Shown here: positions 26,213-36,142 of the stretch, in pieces
How positions within the stretch are numbered: position 1 is the stretch's first letter
How the letters are laid out: each line of letters begins with the position of its first letter
Assembly: GCF_038051945.1 (NCBI RefSeq)
Contig: NZ_CP150302.1
Coordinates: 2,170,001-2,234,000 of the forward strand
Length of the DNA: 64,000 bases
Source: Paenibacillus sp. FSL H3-0469
GTDB lineage: Bacteria > Bacillota > Bacilli > Paenibacillales > Paenibacillaceae
Direction of reading: 5' to 3'
The notes under the pieces: model-generated
What the model saw: the letters and a program-made list of their open reading frames with translations, nothing else
Told to the model about the DNA's origin: nothing
Database searches by the model: none
Position numbers and translations under genes: made by a program

Positions 26213-27361
26213 TTATTGCTTGCGGACCGGTGCTGTTGACTTGCCCTTAATCAACTCGGCCGGTAAAAGAATCCGGGAAATCGGCTGCTCGTTCACATGC
26301 ATAGTGAATACATTCTCATACGCCTGCTTGCCGATACTGAACTGATTCTGGCGCATATGCGTCACTCTACAGCCTTCATAGGACTCCGGGCTGTCGAAGC
26401 AAATCAGGGACAAGTCTTCGGGAATCCGCAGTCCCAGCTTGCCCGCCGCCTCTTCGACCAGCAACGCGATACTATATTCGGCTGCGAACAGCGCGGTGAT
26501 CTGAGGATATTTCCGCAGATGCTCTACCAGCTTGTCTACATCGCTAATACGGGCCTCCGGGTCAAATACATTCGGCATAGTAGACGTGATCTTCTCCATC
26601 CATAATTCACGGTTCGCCAGCAGATTATGCTCCATGTGAGCTTCGAGAATACCATCGATCCGTTCCTCTATTGCGGTTGTATTTGCTGGCGGAGGCGCGA
26701 GAAATCCGATATGGCGGTGCCCAAGCCCGAAGAGATAGTGTGTAGCTTCCTTGGCCGCCTGAATATTATCAGTACTCACAGAAGAGGCGGGAATCCCCTT
26801 TAGATACCGGTCAATCATGACAAACGGGAATTTCTGGATGACCAGCTTCAGGATCTCGGCACTGAAATATTCGCCTTGCGCCGGGAAGATAATCAGCCCG
26901 TCCACCCCAAGCCCCAAGAGCTGTTGAATCGCCTGTTCCTCCAGCTCGGGAATCCCGAACGACCGCCGCACAATCAGAAATGCGTCATTCTCCCGCGAAG
27001 CTTCTTCCATGCCGTAGATCAGCTCTGTGCCGTACATATCACTGAAGTGTGTAATCACCAGTCCGATGATCCGTTTCTTGCCTGTGGTCCGGACCGTCTG
27101 CTGGCTGTCAAACGGTTTCATGATCAGCGAGTTCGCATCGGCTACGAAGGAGCCTCTGCCTGGCTGACGGACGATTAGATGTTCATCAGCCAGCATTTTC
27201 AGTGCTTTCTTGGAGGTAATCCGGCTCACCCCAAATTCACTGCACAGTTCTTTTTCTGAGGGAACCCGCTCCCCCGCTTTATATTCATGATTCGTAATTC
27301 GCTCACGCAGCGTATGAAATATCATTTCGTACATCGGCTTCGAGCCTGAGTCATTGGCCAT
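26213..27361 (-). CDS. GntR/LacI-type transcriptional regulator (AraR-like) of the mannoside operon
   Basis: A 382-residue regulator starting MANDSGSKPM after GGAGGTGCTTGAT. The N-terminal GntR winged helix (about 8-75) has AGERVPSEKELCSEFGVSRI and IVRQPGRGSFV. The rest is a LacI/periplasmic-binding-like effector domain (GLVITHFSDMYGTELIYGM, GVDGLIIFPAQGEYF, VSTDNIQAAKEAT, HRHIGFLAPPP, LICFDSPES). This hybrid layout is that of AraR-type repressors that bind a sugar effector. It lies directly upstream of the mannoside operon, and the same TGGTATAT motif precedes both, so it probably represses the operon and itself. The effector is expected to be a mannoside. Confidence 0.92.
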   Translation of the reverse strand: MANDSGSKPMYEMIFHTLRERITNHEYKAGERVPSEKELCSEFGVSRITSKKALKMLADEHLIVRQPGRGSFVADANSLIMKPFDSQQTVRTTGKKRIIGLVITHFSDMYGTELIYGMEEASRENDAFLIVRRSFGIPELEEQAIQQLLGLGVDGLIIFPAQGEYFSAEILKLVIQKFPFVMIDRYLKGIPASSVSTDNIQAAKEATHYLFGLGHRHIGFLAPPPANTTAIEERIDGILEAHMEHNLLANRELWMEKITSTMPNVFDPEARISDVDKLVEHLRKYPQITALFAAEYSIALLVEEAAGKLGLRIPEDLSLICFDSPESYEGCRVTHMRQNQFSIGKQAYENVFTMHVNEQPISRILLPAELIKGKSTAPVRKQ

Positions 27362-27404
27362 ATCAAGCACCTCCATTACCGCTTTCTCTTGGAAAGACAC
27401 AACC

Positions 27405-27424
27405 TAATATACCATGTTATATTA
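27405..27424. promoter_or_regulatory. Candidate autoregulatory operator TAATATACCATGTTATATTA
   Basis: An imperfect 20-bp dyad 44 bases before the regulator start. It contains ATATACCA, the complement of the TGGTATAT motif found three times before GH125. Confidence 0.55.
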
Positions 27425-27462
27425 GTAATGTGAAGCATACGGATAAAAGGAGCGCCTGAGAA

Positions 27463-27656
27463 TTGTTGCAATTATTGCAGGAATCCTCTATACCTATTAC
27501 TGGCTGAAGTGGAATGTTGCATGAATTGCATAAATTTCTGTGATTAGAGCAAGTTTGCGCTGGATTTGTTGCATTTTGTGCAGGATTTCAGCATAGACCG
27601 CTTCAATAGGGCAGGATTGTTGCATTTCATGCAGAATTTCTCAACAATTGTTATTG
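27463..27656. repeat. Degenerate intergenic repeats (TTGCA...TGCAGRATTTC)
   Basis: Four diverged copies of a motif like TTGCATTTTGTGCAGGATTTC begin near 27463, 27513, 27569 and 27620, spaced roughly 50-55 bases. They lie in the gap between the regulator and the MFS gene. No gene is visible in this stretch. Confidence 0.5.
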
Positions 27657-27734
27657 GCTGTGAAGCCTAGAGCCCATCGCTCATCGTGGCAGCACCCACT
27701 GTATTCAGTTTTTGCTTGTAATACACGTTTCCAA

Positions 27735-27774
27735 TAAAAGAAAAATAAGGAGCGCCTCATATGGGGCACTCCTT
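27735..27774 (-). terminator. Terminator of the MFS transporter gene
   Basis: AAGGAGCGCCTCA (27747-27759) pairs with TGGGGCACTCCTT (27762-27774), and on the minus strand TTATTTTTC follows. It lies 22 bases after the MFS stop. Confidence 0.78.
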
Positions 27775-27796
27775 CAACCATAAAAGCATACAACCC

Positions 27797-29098
27797 CTAC
27801 CGGACACGCTGGCGTAGCGGGCTTCCCTTCTTCGCCTTGAATGAATTCCGCTCTGTCCGGCCTTCCCCTTCGGCATCGTCCTTACTGGGCGTTACCGCGA
27901 AGAAGGACAGCAAGCCGCCTACGGCCCCGACGCCCGCCATGGTGAAGAACAAGGTCCAATGTCCCCGGTTCATCAAGAGGGACACCACCGGCGGGCCGAG
28001 CGCGACCCCGATGAATCTCATGCTGCTGTAGAGGGAAGTTATCGTGCCCCGGTTCTCCTTCTCGATGCCTTCGGTAATCAGTGCATCCATACAGGGCAGA
28101 ACCACTCCGATCCCGATTCCGCTTAGACTCAGGAACCCGACCATGTAATAGATGTTCTCGCTGAAGCCCGTAATCAGCGTGGCAGCAGTCAGTAAGGCCA
28201 TGCCGCCGAAGCCGAGCCATTTCATGAGCGGCTTGTTTTTGCCGATGATCTTGCCGCTTCCGTAAGAGGCCAGACATAGCAAAGCAAGCGGAATAGCCAG
28301 AACGAAGCCTTTGTAGGCCCCATGCAGGTTATATCTCGATTCGAGGATCTCAGATAAGTAGAACAGCACCCCGAAGGTGGCGAACATGCAGATGCCCCCG
28401 ATGGCGAAGATGGCGTACAGCCAGCGGCCCTTCTCAAGCAATACGTTTTTAATGCCGCCCAGGAATTCCTTAAGACTGGTCTTCTCCGCCTCCTCCTTAG
28501 GCTTCTTGACCAGGAAGATCACTAGAATGCAAGAGATCAGGCACAGGACAGGAATGGCGATAAAAGGCGCATACCATAGCAGCATCCCCAGATAAGCTCC
28601 AAGGATCGGGCTGACCACTTTCCCGAAGGTATTGGAGGTTTCAATAATCCCGAGCCCCTTGCTCACCTCCTTCTCGTCCTTGAACAGATCGCCCACGAAT
28701 GGAATGACGATGGGAAAAGCGCCTGCGGCACCGATCCCCTGGACGAAACGTCCGGCAAGAATGATCCAGTACGCGCTCACTCCTGTGAAGAACCAGGCAG
28801 CGGCGACACATCCGGCTCCGCCCAGGGCGGCCAGGATCAGGCTGGGCAGAATTACTTTTTTTCGCCCGAAGCGATCTGATAAATAGCCGGCGATGGGAAT
28901 CATCAGGATGGCGATCAGGCCATAGACAGTGATGATCATACTGACCTCAAAAGCGCTCACCCCAAGCTCCTTCGAGATCTGCGGCAGGATCGGCAACAAC
29001 ATTGAATTACCCAGTGTCATAATCAGCGGGATGGAGGAGAGCGCAATTAGTGCCCCTTTTGTACCTTTTCCCCCTTGGGACTCTTCGGACCCGTTCAT
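27797..29098 (-). CDS. MFS transporter (drug:H+ antiporter-like, 12 helices)
   Basis: A 433-residue major facilitator protein. Motif A, GYLSDRFGRKK, lies between helices 2 and 3. GRFVQGIGAAGAFPIVIPFVGDLF matches the helix 4-5 region (motif B-like) and GIIETSNTFGKVVSPILGAYLG resembles motif C of drug antiporters. A cytoplasmic loop with KKPKEEAEKTSLKEF separates the halves. Both tails are hydrophilic. AGAAGGTGG precedes the ATG. The substrate is unknown. It is divergent from the DUF3231 gene across 235 bases. Confidence 0.9.
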   Translation of the reverse strand: MNGSEESQGGKGTKGALIALSSIPLIMTLGNSMLLPILPQISKELGVSAFEVSMIITVYGLIAILMIPIAGYLSDRFGRKKVILPSLILAALGGAGCVAAAWFFTGVSAYWIILAGRFVQGIGAAGAFPIVIPFVGDLFKDEKEVSKGLGIIETSNTFGKVVSPILGAYLGMLLWYAPFIAIPVLCLISCILVIFLVKKPKEEAEKTSLKEFLGGIKNVLLEKGRWLYAIFAIGGICMFATFGVLFYLSEILESRYNLHGAYKGFVLAIPLALLCLASYGSGKIIGKNKPLMKWLGFGGMALLTAATLITGFSENIYYMVGFLSLSGIGIGVVLPCMDALITEGIEKENRGTITSLYSSMRFIGVALGPPVVSLLMNRGHWTLFFTMAGVGAVGGLLSFFAVTPSKDDAEGEGRTERNSFKAKKGSPLRQRVR

Positions 29099-29333
29099 GG
29101 ACGAACCACCTTCTTTTAGTTTCGCATCCTGCTTATTGTCGGTCTAACGGCTGTATTTATACCCAGGAATGATCCAGCTGATGATTACCTAACTTCACAT
29201 CTGCTTATTATGGAATGACAGTCAGCCTTTTATCCGTGTCAACAAATTTACAACCTTGCTCTGTAATATCTCTGTTTCCTCCAGGACATGCTACCCCTTG
29301 TTCAAATCCAACCGCAAAGGAGCTTGATTACTT

Positions 29334-29855
29334 ATGACAGGAATTCTAGGCGGCAACCCCAAAGATGAGCCGATGCATTATGGAGAGATTTTTACGGTGT
29401 GGGAGGCTTCAATGGCTGCCAAGGGCGCCTTATCGTCTTACAGAGCATACATGTATCATGCCGGAGATAGTGACCTGAAGAAAATCATCGCCTCTATGAT
29501 CGACCAGGCGGAGCTGGAGATCAGCGAATGCGACTCGCTGCTGGCTGAGCAGGGCATTGCTGCTGCCCCGGCACTGCCAAACCGGCCTGAAGCGAGACTG
29601 GAGGATATTCCGGTTGGCGCACGGTTCACGGACCCTGAGATTGCAGCCATGGTTGCAGCCACTCTGGCGGTTGGACTGGTGGCGTGCAGCCAGGCGATGG
29701 GGATGTCTATCCGTGAGGATATCGGCGCATTGTTCGCCAAATATCATCTCACCAAGGCAGCTATCGGTGTGAAGAATCTGCATCTGCTGAAGAAAAAAGG
29801 CTGGCTGGTTCCCCCGCCGCTGCTCGTCAAGAGACCGGAACCGGTCCACGCGTAA
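29334..29855 (+). CDS. DUF3231 family protein
   Basis: A 173-residue, mostly helical protein that fits DUF3231, a ferritin-like/CotF-like fold common in spore formers and often with unknown role in sporulation. Seen here: HYGEIFTVWEASMAAKGALSSY, ASMIDQAELEISECDSLL, RPEARLEDIPVGARFTDPEIA and a C-terminal AAIGVKNLHLLKKKGWLVPPP. It is a single-domain version; many relatives have two tandem domains. AAGGAG with a 9-base gap fixes the start and a terminator follows. Confidence 0.82.
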   Translation: MTGILGGNPKDEPMHYGEIFTVWEASMAAKGALSSYRAYMYHAGDSDLKKIIASMIDQAELEISECDSLLAEQGIAAAPALPNRPEARLEDIPVGARFTDPEIAAMVAATLAVGLVACSQAMGMSIREDIGALFAKYHLTKAAIGVKNLHLLKKKGWLVPPPLLVKRPEPVHA

Positions 29856-29886
29856 AGCAGCCGGTTACAGCATCTGATACAGCAAG

Positions 29887-29914
29887 AGGCCCGCGATTCT
29901 TCGCGGGCCTTCTT
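29887..29914 (+). terminator. Terminator of the DUF3231 gene
   Basis: AGGCCCGCGA (29887-29896) pairs perfectly with TCGCGGGCCT (29901-29910) and TCTT follows. It is 31 bases after the stop. Confidence 0.8.
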
Positions 29915-29984
29915 CAGGTCTGGTTGTCCTATTCTCCCATCCTGTGGAATAAGCTATCTATATAGAATAAAGGAGGAGGACATC

Positions 29985-30617
29985 ATTAACATTTTCATAG
30001 GTTATATGGTGCTGGGATTATCCCTGTCAGCGCCTATCGGCCCTATTAATGCTGCCCAATTGGACAAGGGGCTGCGCGGAGGCTTCATGCCGGCTTGGGT
30101 AGTGGGCCTCGGAGCCATCAGCGCCGATATTATCTACATGCTACTGGTATATCTGGGGATGATTCATCTGCTGGATGCTCCGTTCGTCAAGGCCTTTCTG
30201 TGGCTATTCGGCTTCTTCGTGCTGGTCTATACCGGTATCGAGAGCATCCAGCATTCTGGGCAGATTGCAGCCGCAGACACGAGAGGCAGTGGGGTCTCCC
30301 TGTCCAAATCGTTCGTGTCGGGCTTCCTCATGTCGCTGTTCAATCCCCTCTCCATCCTGTTCTGGCTCGGAATCTACGGCTCCATCTTGGCCAAAGCAGT
30401 TAACGAATACCCGATGCAGCAGCTCCTGATCTACAGCGGCGCCATTGTTCTCGGCATACTGCTCTGGGATGTGACCATGGCGGCAGCCTCCAGCATGTTC
30501 CGCTCCTTCCTGACTTCGCGGGTGCTGAAGTCGATCTCCGTCCTGTCCGGCCTATCGCTGGTAGGCTTCGGCTTCTATTTCGGGATTCAGGCAGCCCGGC
30601 TGCTGTTCTTTCATTAG
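29985..30617 (+). CDS. LysE family amino-acid exporter, apparent AUU start
   Basis: About 210 residues and six helices, the LysE/RhtB exporter fold. The family N-terminus LSLSAPIGPINAAQL is kept (Pro-Ile-Gly-Pro signature), with FNPLSILFWLGIYGS in the fourth segment. AGGAGGAGG at 29971-29979 sits 5-8 bases before ATT (29985), and reading from there gives xNIFIGYMVLGLS, which restores a complete first helix. The first ATG (30006) has no ribosome site and would cut that helix. Initiation at AUU (or the AUC just before) is inferred. The stop overlaps the stop of the convergent APC permease. The exported amino acid is unknown. Confidence 0.83.
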   Translation: MNIFIGYMVLGLSLSAPIGPINAAQLDKGLRGGFMPAWVVGLGAISADIIYMLLVYLGMIHLLDAPFVKAFLWLFGFFVLVYTGIESIQHSGQIAAADTRGSGVSLSKSFVSGFLMSLFNPLSILFWLGIYGSILAKAVNEYPMQQLLIYSGAIVLGILLWDVTMAAASSMFRSFLTSRVLKSISVLSGLSLVGFGFYFGIQAARLLFFH

Positions 30618-32056
30618 ATTTTGTTCTTCCGCAGCCGAATGCCCTTGATCCGGAAGCCGGGGCCTCCCGGCAACGAGTGGAAGCTTCCTGTATGCGCTTC
30701 CGTACGCTGTTCCTTGTCCGCTGCCTCCTGCCCGTGCTTGCTGCGGTAATGCTGGACTATCCAGTCGCTTAGCGCTATCAAGGCTACAATCAAGAGACTG
30801 ATATAGAAGCCCGGGCGGCTGAGCTTATGGAACAGAGTGCCGGTGACTGCAGCCAGAATCAGCACCAGCCCGCTCCAGCGCTTCACACCGCCAAGCAGAC
30901 TTGGCCCCAGCAGCTTGGCCGAGGAGAGCAGGATGAAGGCCCAGTTATAGAGAATCATCAGCCCGGCGGCGGTGGTGATGTATTCGTACACTTTTCCCGG
31001 CAGCAGCAAGGCCATAATTACAGCCCCCGTCAGACCGCCCGCGATCAGGCACAGCGCCAGCAGCGGATACTTGTCCTTCCATTTCTTCGCGAACACCATA
31101 GGCGCATCCCCCTCCTGGGCCAGCGTAAGCATCATCGAGGTAATGGCATACAGTGACGCAGTCATCGTAGAGAAGCCGGCAATAATCAGCACCCCGTTGA
31201 ACAAATGCGGTATGAACGCGAGATGATCACTGCGCAGAGCCAGCACAAAGGGACTCTCCTTGGGGTTAAAAGCGCTAAGCGGCACCATAATCACCGCAAG
31301 TCCAATGGACAAAATATACACAGACGCCAGCCCCAGCAGCATCACCTTTCCCGCCTTCGGCGCTTCCTCCGGCTTCTCCAGCCGGTAAGACATAATACCC
31401 AGCACCTCAATCCCGCCATAGGCATAGAACGCGAAAATGAAGGCGGACCATAACCCGATGCCGCCGGACGGGAACAACGCCTTATAGCTCATAGGCACCT
31501 TCGGCTGAAATTTGGCACCGCCAATCCAGCCCGCTAGCAGCGCAGCCGCAATTACCAGGAACATAAGAATAGCCGCCACCTTGATGACGGCCAGCACGTT
31601 CTCCACCCGGTCGAAGCCCTTGTTGCCGAAGAATACAATCCCGAGAGCGACCAGCGCATACCCCGCTGCAAAAATCCACATCGGTACGTCCGGGAACCAG
31701 AACCGCGAGAAAATCGACAGCGCCGTAAGCTGGCTGCCCATAATCAGCAGCTCTGAGAACCAGTATAACCAGCCGCTGCCGAACCCGGCCCAACTGCCGA
31801 ACGCCTGCTTGGCATAGGAGCGGAAGGAGCCTTGCTCCGGCTGCGCCGCCGTCATACGCGCCAGCGCATCGAAGACCGCATAGGTTCCCGCCGCCGCCAG
31901 CAGGTACACCAGCAGCACCGCCGGCCCGCCCATCGAAATCGCCAGGCCCGACCCGAGGAAATACCCCGTGCCAATCGTCCCCGCTATGCCCAGCAGGCTA
32001 AGCTGCCACCACTTCAGTTTCTTGTCATTCCCCGTTGATCCAGAAGTCTGCTTCAT
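30614..32056 (-). CDS. APC superfamily amino-acid permease
   Basis: A 480-residue, 12-helix transporter of the amino acid/polyamine/organocation superfamily (AAT-like). The family start KWWQLSLLGIAGTIGTGYFL has the substrate-binding GTIGTG loop in helix 1. EQGSFRSYAKQAFG and the helix 6 AFYAYGGIEVLGIMSYRLEKP are also typical. The C-terminal tail is basic. Its stop shares bases with the stop of the convergent LysE-type gene (30614-30617), so no room for separate terminators exists. GACGGAG lies just before the ATG. Confidence 0.91.
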   Translation of the reverse strand: MKQTSGSTGNDKKLKWWQLSLLGIAGTIGTGYFLGSGLAISMGGPAVLLVYLLAAAGTYAVFDALARMTAAQPEQGSFRSYAKQAFGSWAGFGSGWLYWFSELLIMGSQLTALSIFSRFWFPDVPMWIFAAGYALVALGIVFFGNKGFDRVENVLAVIKVAAILMFLVIAAALLAGWIGGAKFQPKVPMSYKALFPSGGIGLWSAFIFAFYAYGGIEVLGIMSYRLEKPEEAPKAGKVMLLGLASVYILSIGLAVIMVPLSAFNPKESPFVLALRSDHLAFIPHLFNGVLIIAGFSTMTASLYAITSMMLTLAQEGDAPMVFAKKWKDKYPLLALCLIAGGLTGAVIMALLLPGKVYEYITTAAGLMILYNWAFILLSSAKLLGPSLLGGVKRWSGLVLILAAVTGTLFHKLSRPGFYISLLIVALIALSDWIVQHYRSKHGQEAADKEQRTEAHTGSFHSLPGGPGFRIKGIRLRKNKI

Positions 32057-32125
32057 GAACTCCGTCCTTATCTTGTCAGAATTAGAGAGGTCTCTCAGGC
32101 TCTATAATTCCCTGCGGGCGGGGAT

Positions 32126-33067
32126 TCATGAATTTAGTTTTCGGGCCAGATGCCCGTAACCGGTCTGGATGCTCTGTAATGAGGTGTAACGGGGCTGATA
32201 GCCTATTTCAGCAGCGCGGTCATTTAGCGAATAATAATTATTTTTGGAGCCGGTAATGGAGTTGTAGGAAGGGCTATCTTGGATTTCATACTTCAGTCCA
32301 TGGTACTCTGCGAAGTAGTCCAGAATCTCGAATTTCGCCGCTGGCTTCAGAGAATATACATCATAGGCCTCATTCCGTACCTCTCCCTGCATACATAGCT
32401 TGATCAACTCGACCAAGTCCGCCGGGTGGACGTAATCTCTGACGATGTTGTCGGCTGAGGTGTACAGAATCTCTCCCGTCTGAAGGTGATGAATGATGTC
32501 AGTCAGCAGATACCTGGAATCCAAATCAATGAACGCGCTAAAAAAGCCGAAGATCCGCAAGTCCACAATACCGTATTGGCCCAGACTTCTGTGCTTGGCC
32601 TCCATGTTCAGCTTGGTGATCCCGTAAAATTCCTGGGCAGACAGATGGTTAGGATCAAGCTTAAGCCACTTCCCGTCTATAGCCGGCTGATCAAATTCAG
32701 ATCCGTATACCGCCCCGCTGCTCAGATTGATGTATATAGCCGCCGGATTCTTATGCAGATAGTCCAGAATCAGATTGTCGTATTGCTCGGTGATCTGAAA
32801 GACCTGGAACGGATACTGCATAAGGTCACGTGGATTACCAATCCCTACTCCGTTAATTACCACATCATAGTCCGCTGCGTGAGCAAATTCATTGTATTTA
32901 CAGAGCTTGACACGCTCCTGAAGCTGATTCTCTGTCAGGAAAAGGGTCATCCTGTCCCTGGACCGTGAGAATAAATACAGCTCATATTCCTGCAGTACTG
33001 CAAGACCGAGAATTAGATTTTTAGAAATATGGCCTGTGGCTCCTAGTAAGGCGATCTTTATCTTCAT
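32126..33067 (-). CDS. NAD-dependent epimerase/dehydratase (extended SDR)
   Basis: About 313 residues starting MKIKIALLGATG. The Rossmann nucleotide loop is GATGHISK, and the active-site elements are NLSSGAVYG (Ser) and the Tyr-Lys pair in EFYGITKLN. DYVHPADLVELI in the C-terminal half is typical of sugar-nucleotide epimerases/reductases. It may act on a nucleotide sugar, but the substrate is unknown. It opens the glycosylation island on the minus strand. The ribosome site (AAAGGGG) is 16 bases before this ATG; an upstream ATG at 33136 gives 23 more residues without family resemblance. Confidence 0.8.
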   Translation of the reverse strand: MKIKIALLGATGHISKNLILGLAVLQEYELYLFSRSRDRMTLFLTENQLQERVKLCKYNEFAHAADYDVVINGVGIGNPRDLMQYPFQVFQITEQYDNLILDYLHKNPAAIYINLSSGAVYGSEFDQPAIDGKWLKLDPNHLSAQEFYGITKLNMEAKHRSLGQYGIVDLRIFGFFSAFIDLDSRYLLTDIIHHLQTGEILYTSADNIVRDYVHPADLVELIKLCMQGEVRNEAYDVYSLKPAAKFEILDYFAEYHGLKYEIQDSPSYNSITGSKNNYYSLNDRAAEIGYQPRYTSLQSIQTGYGHLARKLNS

Positions 33068-33212
33068 AATGTTTACATAGCAGCCCCTTTCTGGTTTACG
33101 CTCTTCAATAACCAAGTTATTCACAGCCATGCCCATTTATACGGTATTTCGGACCGGCAAGTCCAGTAGGTCTCGCTTGTCCAGGTGAAAGGACCACGAA
33201 GCAACCAGAAAT

Positions 33213-33259
33213 CCATATAAAGAAGCAGGCAGTTGCAACCTTCCAACTGCCTGCTTCTT
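33213..33259 (-). terminator. Terminator of the first TPR glycosyltransferase gene
   Basis: AAGAAGCAGGCAGTTG (33220-33235) pairs perfectly with CAACTGCCTGCTTCTT (33244-33259). The weak T tract TTATAT follows on the minus strand. It starts 2 bases after the stop. Confidence 0.8.
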
Positions 33260-33261
33260 TA

Positions 33262-34392
33262 TTATTCTTTCTTATACCTTGTCTCTTCGAGCACCTGATG
33301 TAATTCGCTTCTTTTGCCCAGCAAGACCTGATTCCCAGGCAAGTAAGCCAAGGCCTGCTCATTATGCCGGTAGGCCTGCTGCCATTCTCCGGCGGCGGCG
33401 AAGCAGCGGCTGACCAGGACATGAGGCAGCCAGGTGTAACAGGCCTGGGAGACCGGGCGTTCTCCCGGAGGCGCAGTCTGCCGGTCAATTGCCTGGAGAT
33501 ACCAGTAGATTGCACTCTCCCATTCCCGGCGCTCCTCGAAGAATCCGGCTACAGTGCAGCAGACATCCGCCTGGGGCAGCCCGAAGCCGAAAGAGCGGAA
33601 GAGGCTATTCAGCCTGAGCTCCGCTTCACCTAGCTCCCGGTAACATTCTGATAACCGCAGACAACCTGTAATCCTTTCCTCCTTGCAGCCGCTAGGCTCG
33701 CGCAATAACTGTTCATAGGAAGCAGCAGCAGCTTGATAGTCCCGGGCATCGAAGCATTCATTCGCATAGTGGAAGAGCAGCCTTCCTTCAGCCATGCCCT
33801 CCTCAACGATCCAGCGCTTTAGAATCTTCAGGTTGCGCACCGTATGAACAGTGGACGGACGATGGTCAATGTAGATGTCCGTGTTCATAGCGGAGCTTGC
33901 TCCAATAACCAACTCCTCATGAACCCGTCCCTGCCAGCGGAAAAGTCCGCGCCTCACAACACGGGGACGGCACTCCGGATACACTGGTACAACTGGGGGA
34001 GCAGGTTGGGAAGACTGCGGAGATAGCCGGGTTCCCATCCGGATTACATCCACCCCCTCCTGTTCCTGCGCAAGCTGCTGCTTCAGCCTGGCCAGCTTCT
34101 CAGCTTCCGGCGCACTCAGCAGTTCATCCGCATCCATCCAGATGACATAAGGCATCGTCGCCTGCTCGAAGGAATAGTTGCGGGCGGCTGCAAAATCCTC
34201 ATCCCACGGATAAGTGAACACCTTCTCTGTATACCAGCCTGCAACAGTGACTGTTCTGTCTGTTGATCCCGTATCCACAATAATGATCTCATCCATCAGG
34301 TCTCTGACCGAGTCCAGACAACGTCCTAACACAGCTTCTTCGTTCTTCACAATCATACACAGACTGAACAGACCTTCCTGTTCCGCTTCCAT
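33262..34392 (-). CDS. GT2 glycosyltransferase with C-terminal TPR-like repeats (copy 1)
   Basis: A 376-residue enzyme starting MEAEQEGLFSLCMIVKNEE after AGGAGGCGGGGAG. The GT-A domain (about 8-200) has the nucleotide-binding IIIVDTGSTDRT and the metal-binding WMDADEL (DxD). The segment AARNYSFEQA is diagnostic of the WaaE/beta-4-glucosyltransferase-like group. Residues 200-376 form helical repeats resembling TPRs (RLLFHYANECFDARDYQAAAASYEQLL and similar), a layout found with glycosyltransferases that modify repetitive surface proteins. Two paralogs lie at 56082 and 61145. It lies immediately downstream of a collagen-like gene, a plausible substrate. Confidence 0.9.
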   Translation of the reverse strand: MEAEQEGLFSLCMIVKNEEAVLGRCLDSVRDLMDEIIIVDTGSTDRTVTVAGWYTEKVFTYPWDEDFAAARNYSFEQATMPYVIWMDADELLSAPEAEKLARLKQQLAQEQEGVDVIRMGTRLSPQSSQPAPPVVPVYPECRPRVVRRGLFRWQGRVHEELVIGASSAMNTDIYIDHRPSTVHTVRNLKILKRWIVEEGMAEGRLLFHYANECFDARDYQAAAASYEQLLREPSGCKEERITGCLRLSECYRELGEAELRLNSLFRSFGFGLPQADVCCTVAGFFEERREWESAIYWYLQAIDRQTAPPGERPVSQACYTWLPHVLVSRCFAAAGEWQQAYRHNEQALAYLPGNQVLLGKRSELHQVLEETRYKKE

Positions 34393-34423
34393 CTCCCCGC
34401 CTCCTGAGAATGATCCAATATAC

Positions 34424-34451
34424 AAAAGAAGCCATCCCTTAAAGGATGGCT
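34424..34451 (-). terminator. Terminator of collagen-like gene 1
   Basis: AGCCATCC (34430-34437) pairs with GGATGGCT (34444-34451), followed on the minus strand by TCTTTT. It sits between the collagen-like stop and the glycosyltransferase ribosome site, so the latter may be partly insulated from read-through. Confidence 0.75.
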
Positions 34452-34489
34452 CATAAACTGCTGATAAGTGAAGCCGATCCATTCTAGGA

Positions 34490-35908
<1,419 letters not shown>

Positions 35909-36142
35909 TTACAGATTTGGATTTCATTCCAGTATGCGCTGTGAATCATGCCAAATCCGCATGATCAGCGGACCCTCCCGTCAGCAGCATACTTAATGAT
36001 TAATATAGTAGTATTCATCTATACAGGTTTGGTGTGGACTTAGTGGATGGTCTCGATAGAATAGGCTTCCTCCCCATCCGCCAAATCTTCTCTGCTCTGT
36101 GAATACCACTATATGCGCCAAGTCTGGAATGTGTCCGTCAGA

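Noticed and set aside
32095-32150. Riboswitch or leader before the APC permease or after the epimerase
   Set aside because: Only short palindromes (GAGAGGTCTCTC) are seen, without a known aptamer pattern.
33068-33136. Longer N-terminus of the NAD-dependent epimerase
   Set aside because: The extra 23 codons show no resemblance to the family. The Rossmann strand begins at MKIKIALLGATG, although the ribosome-site spacing is not ideal for either start.
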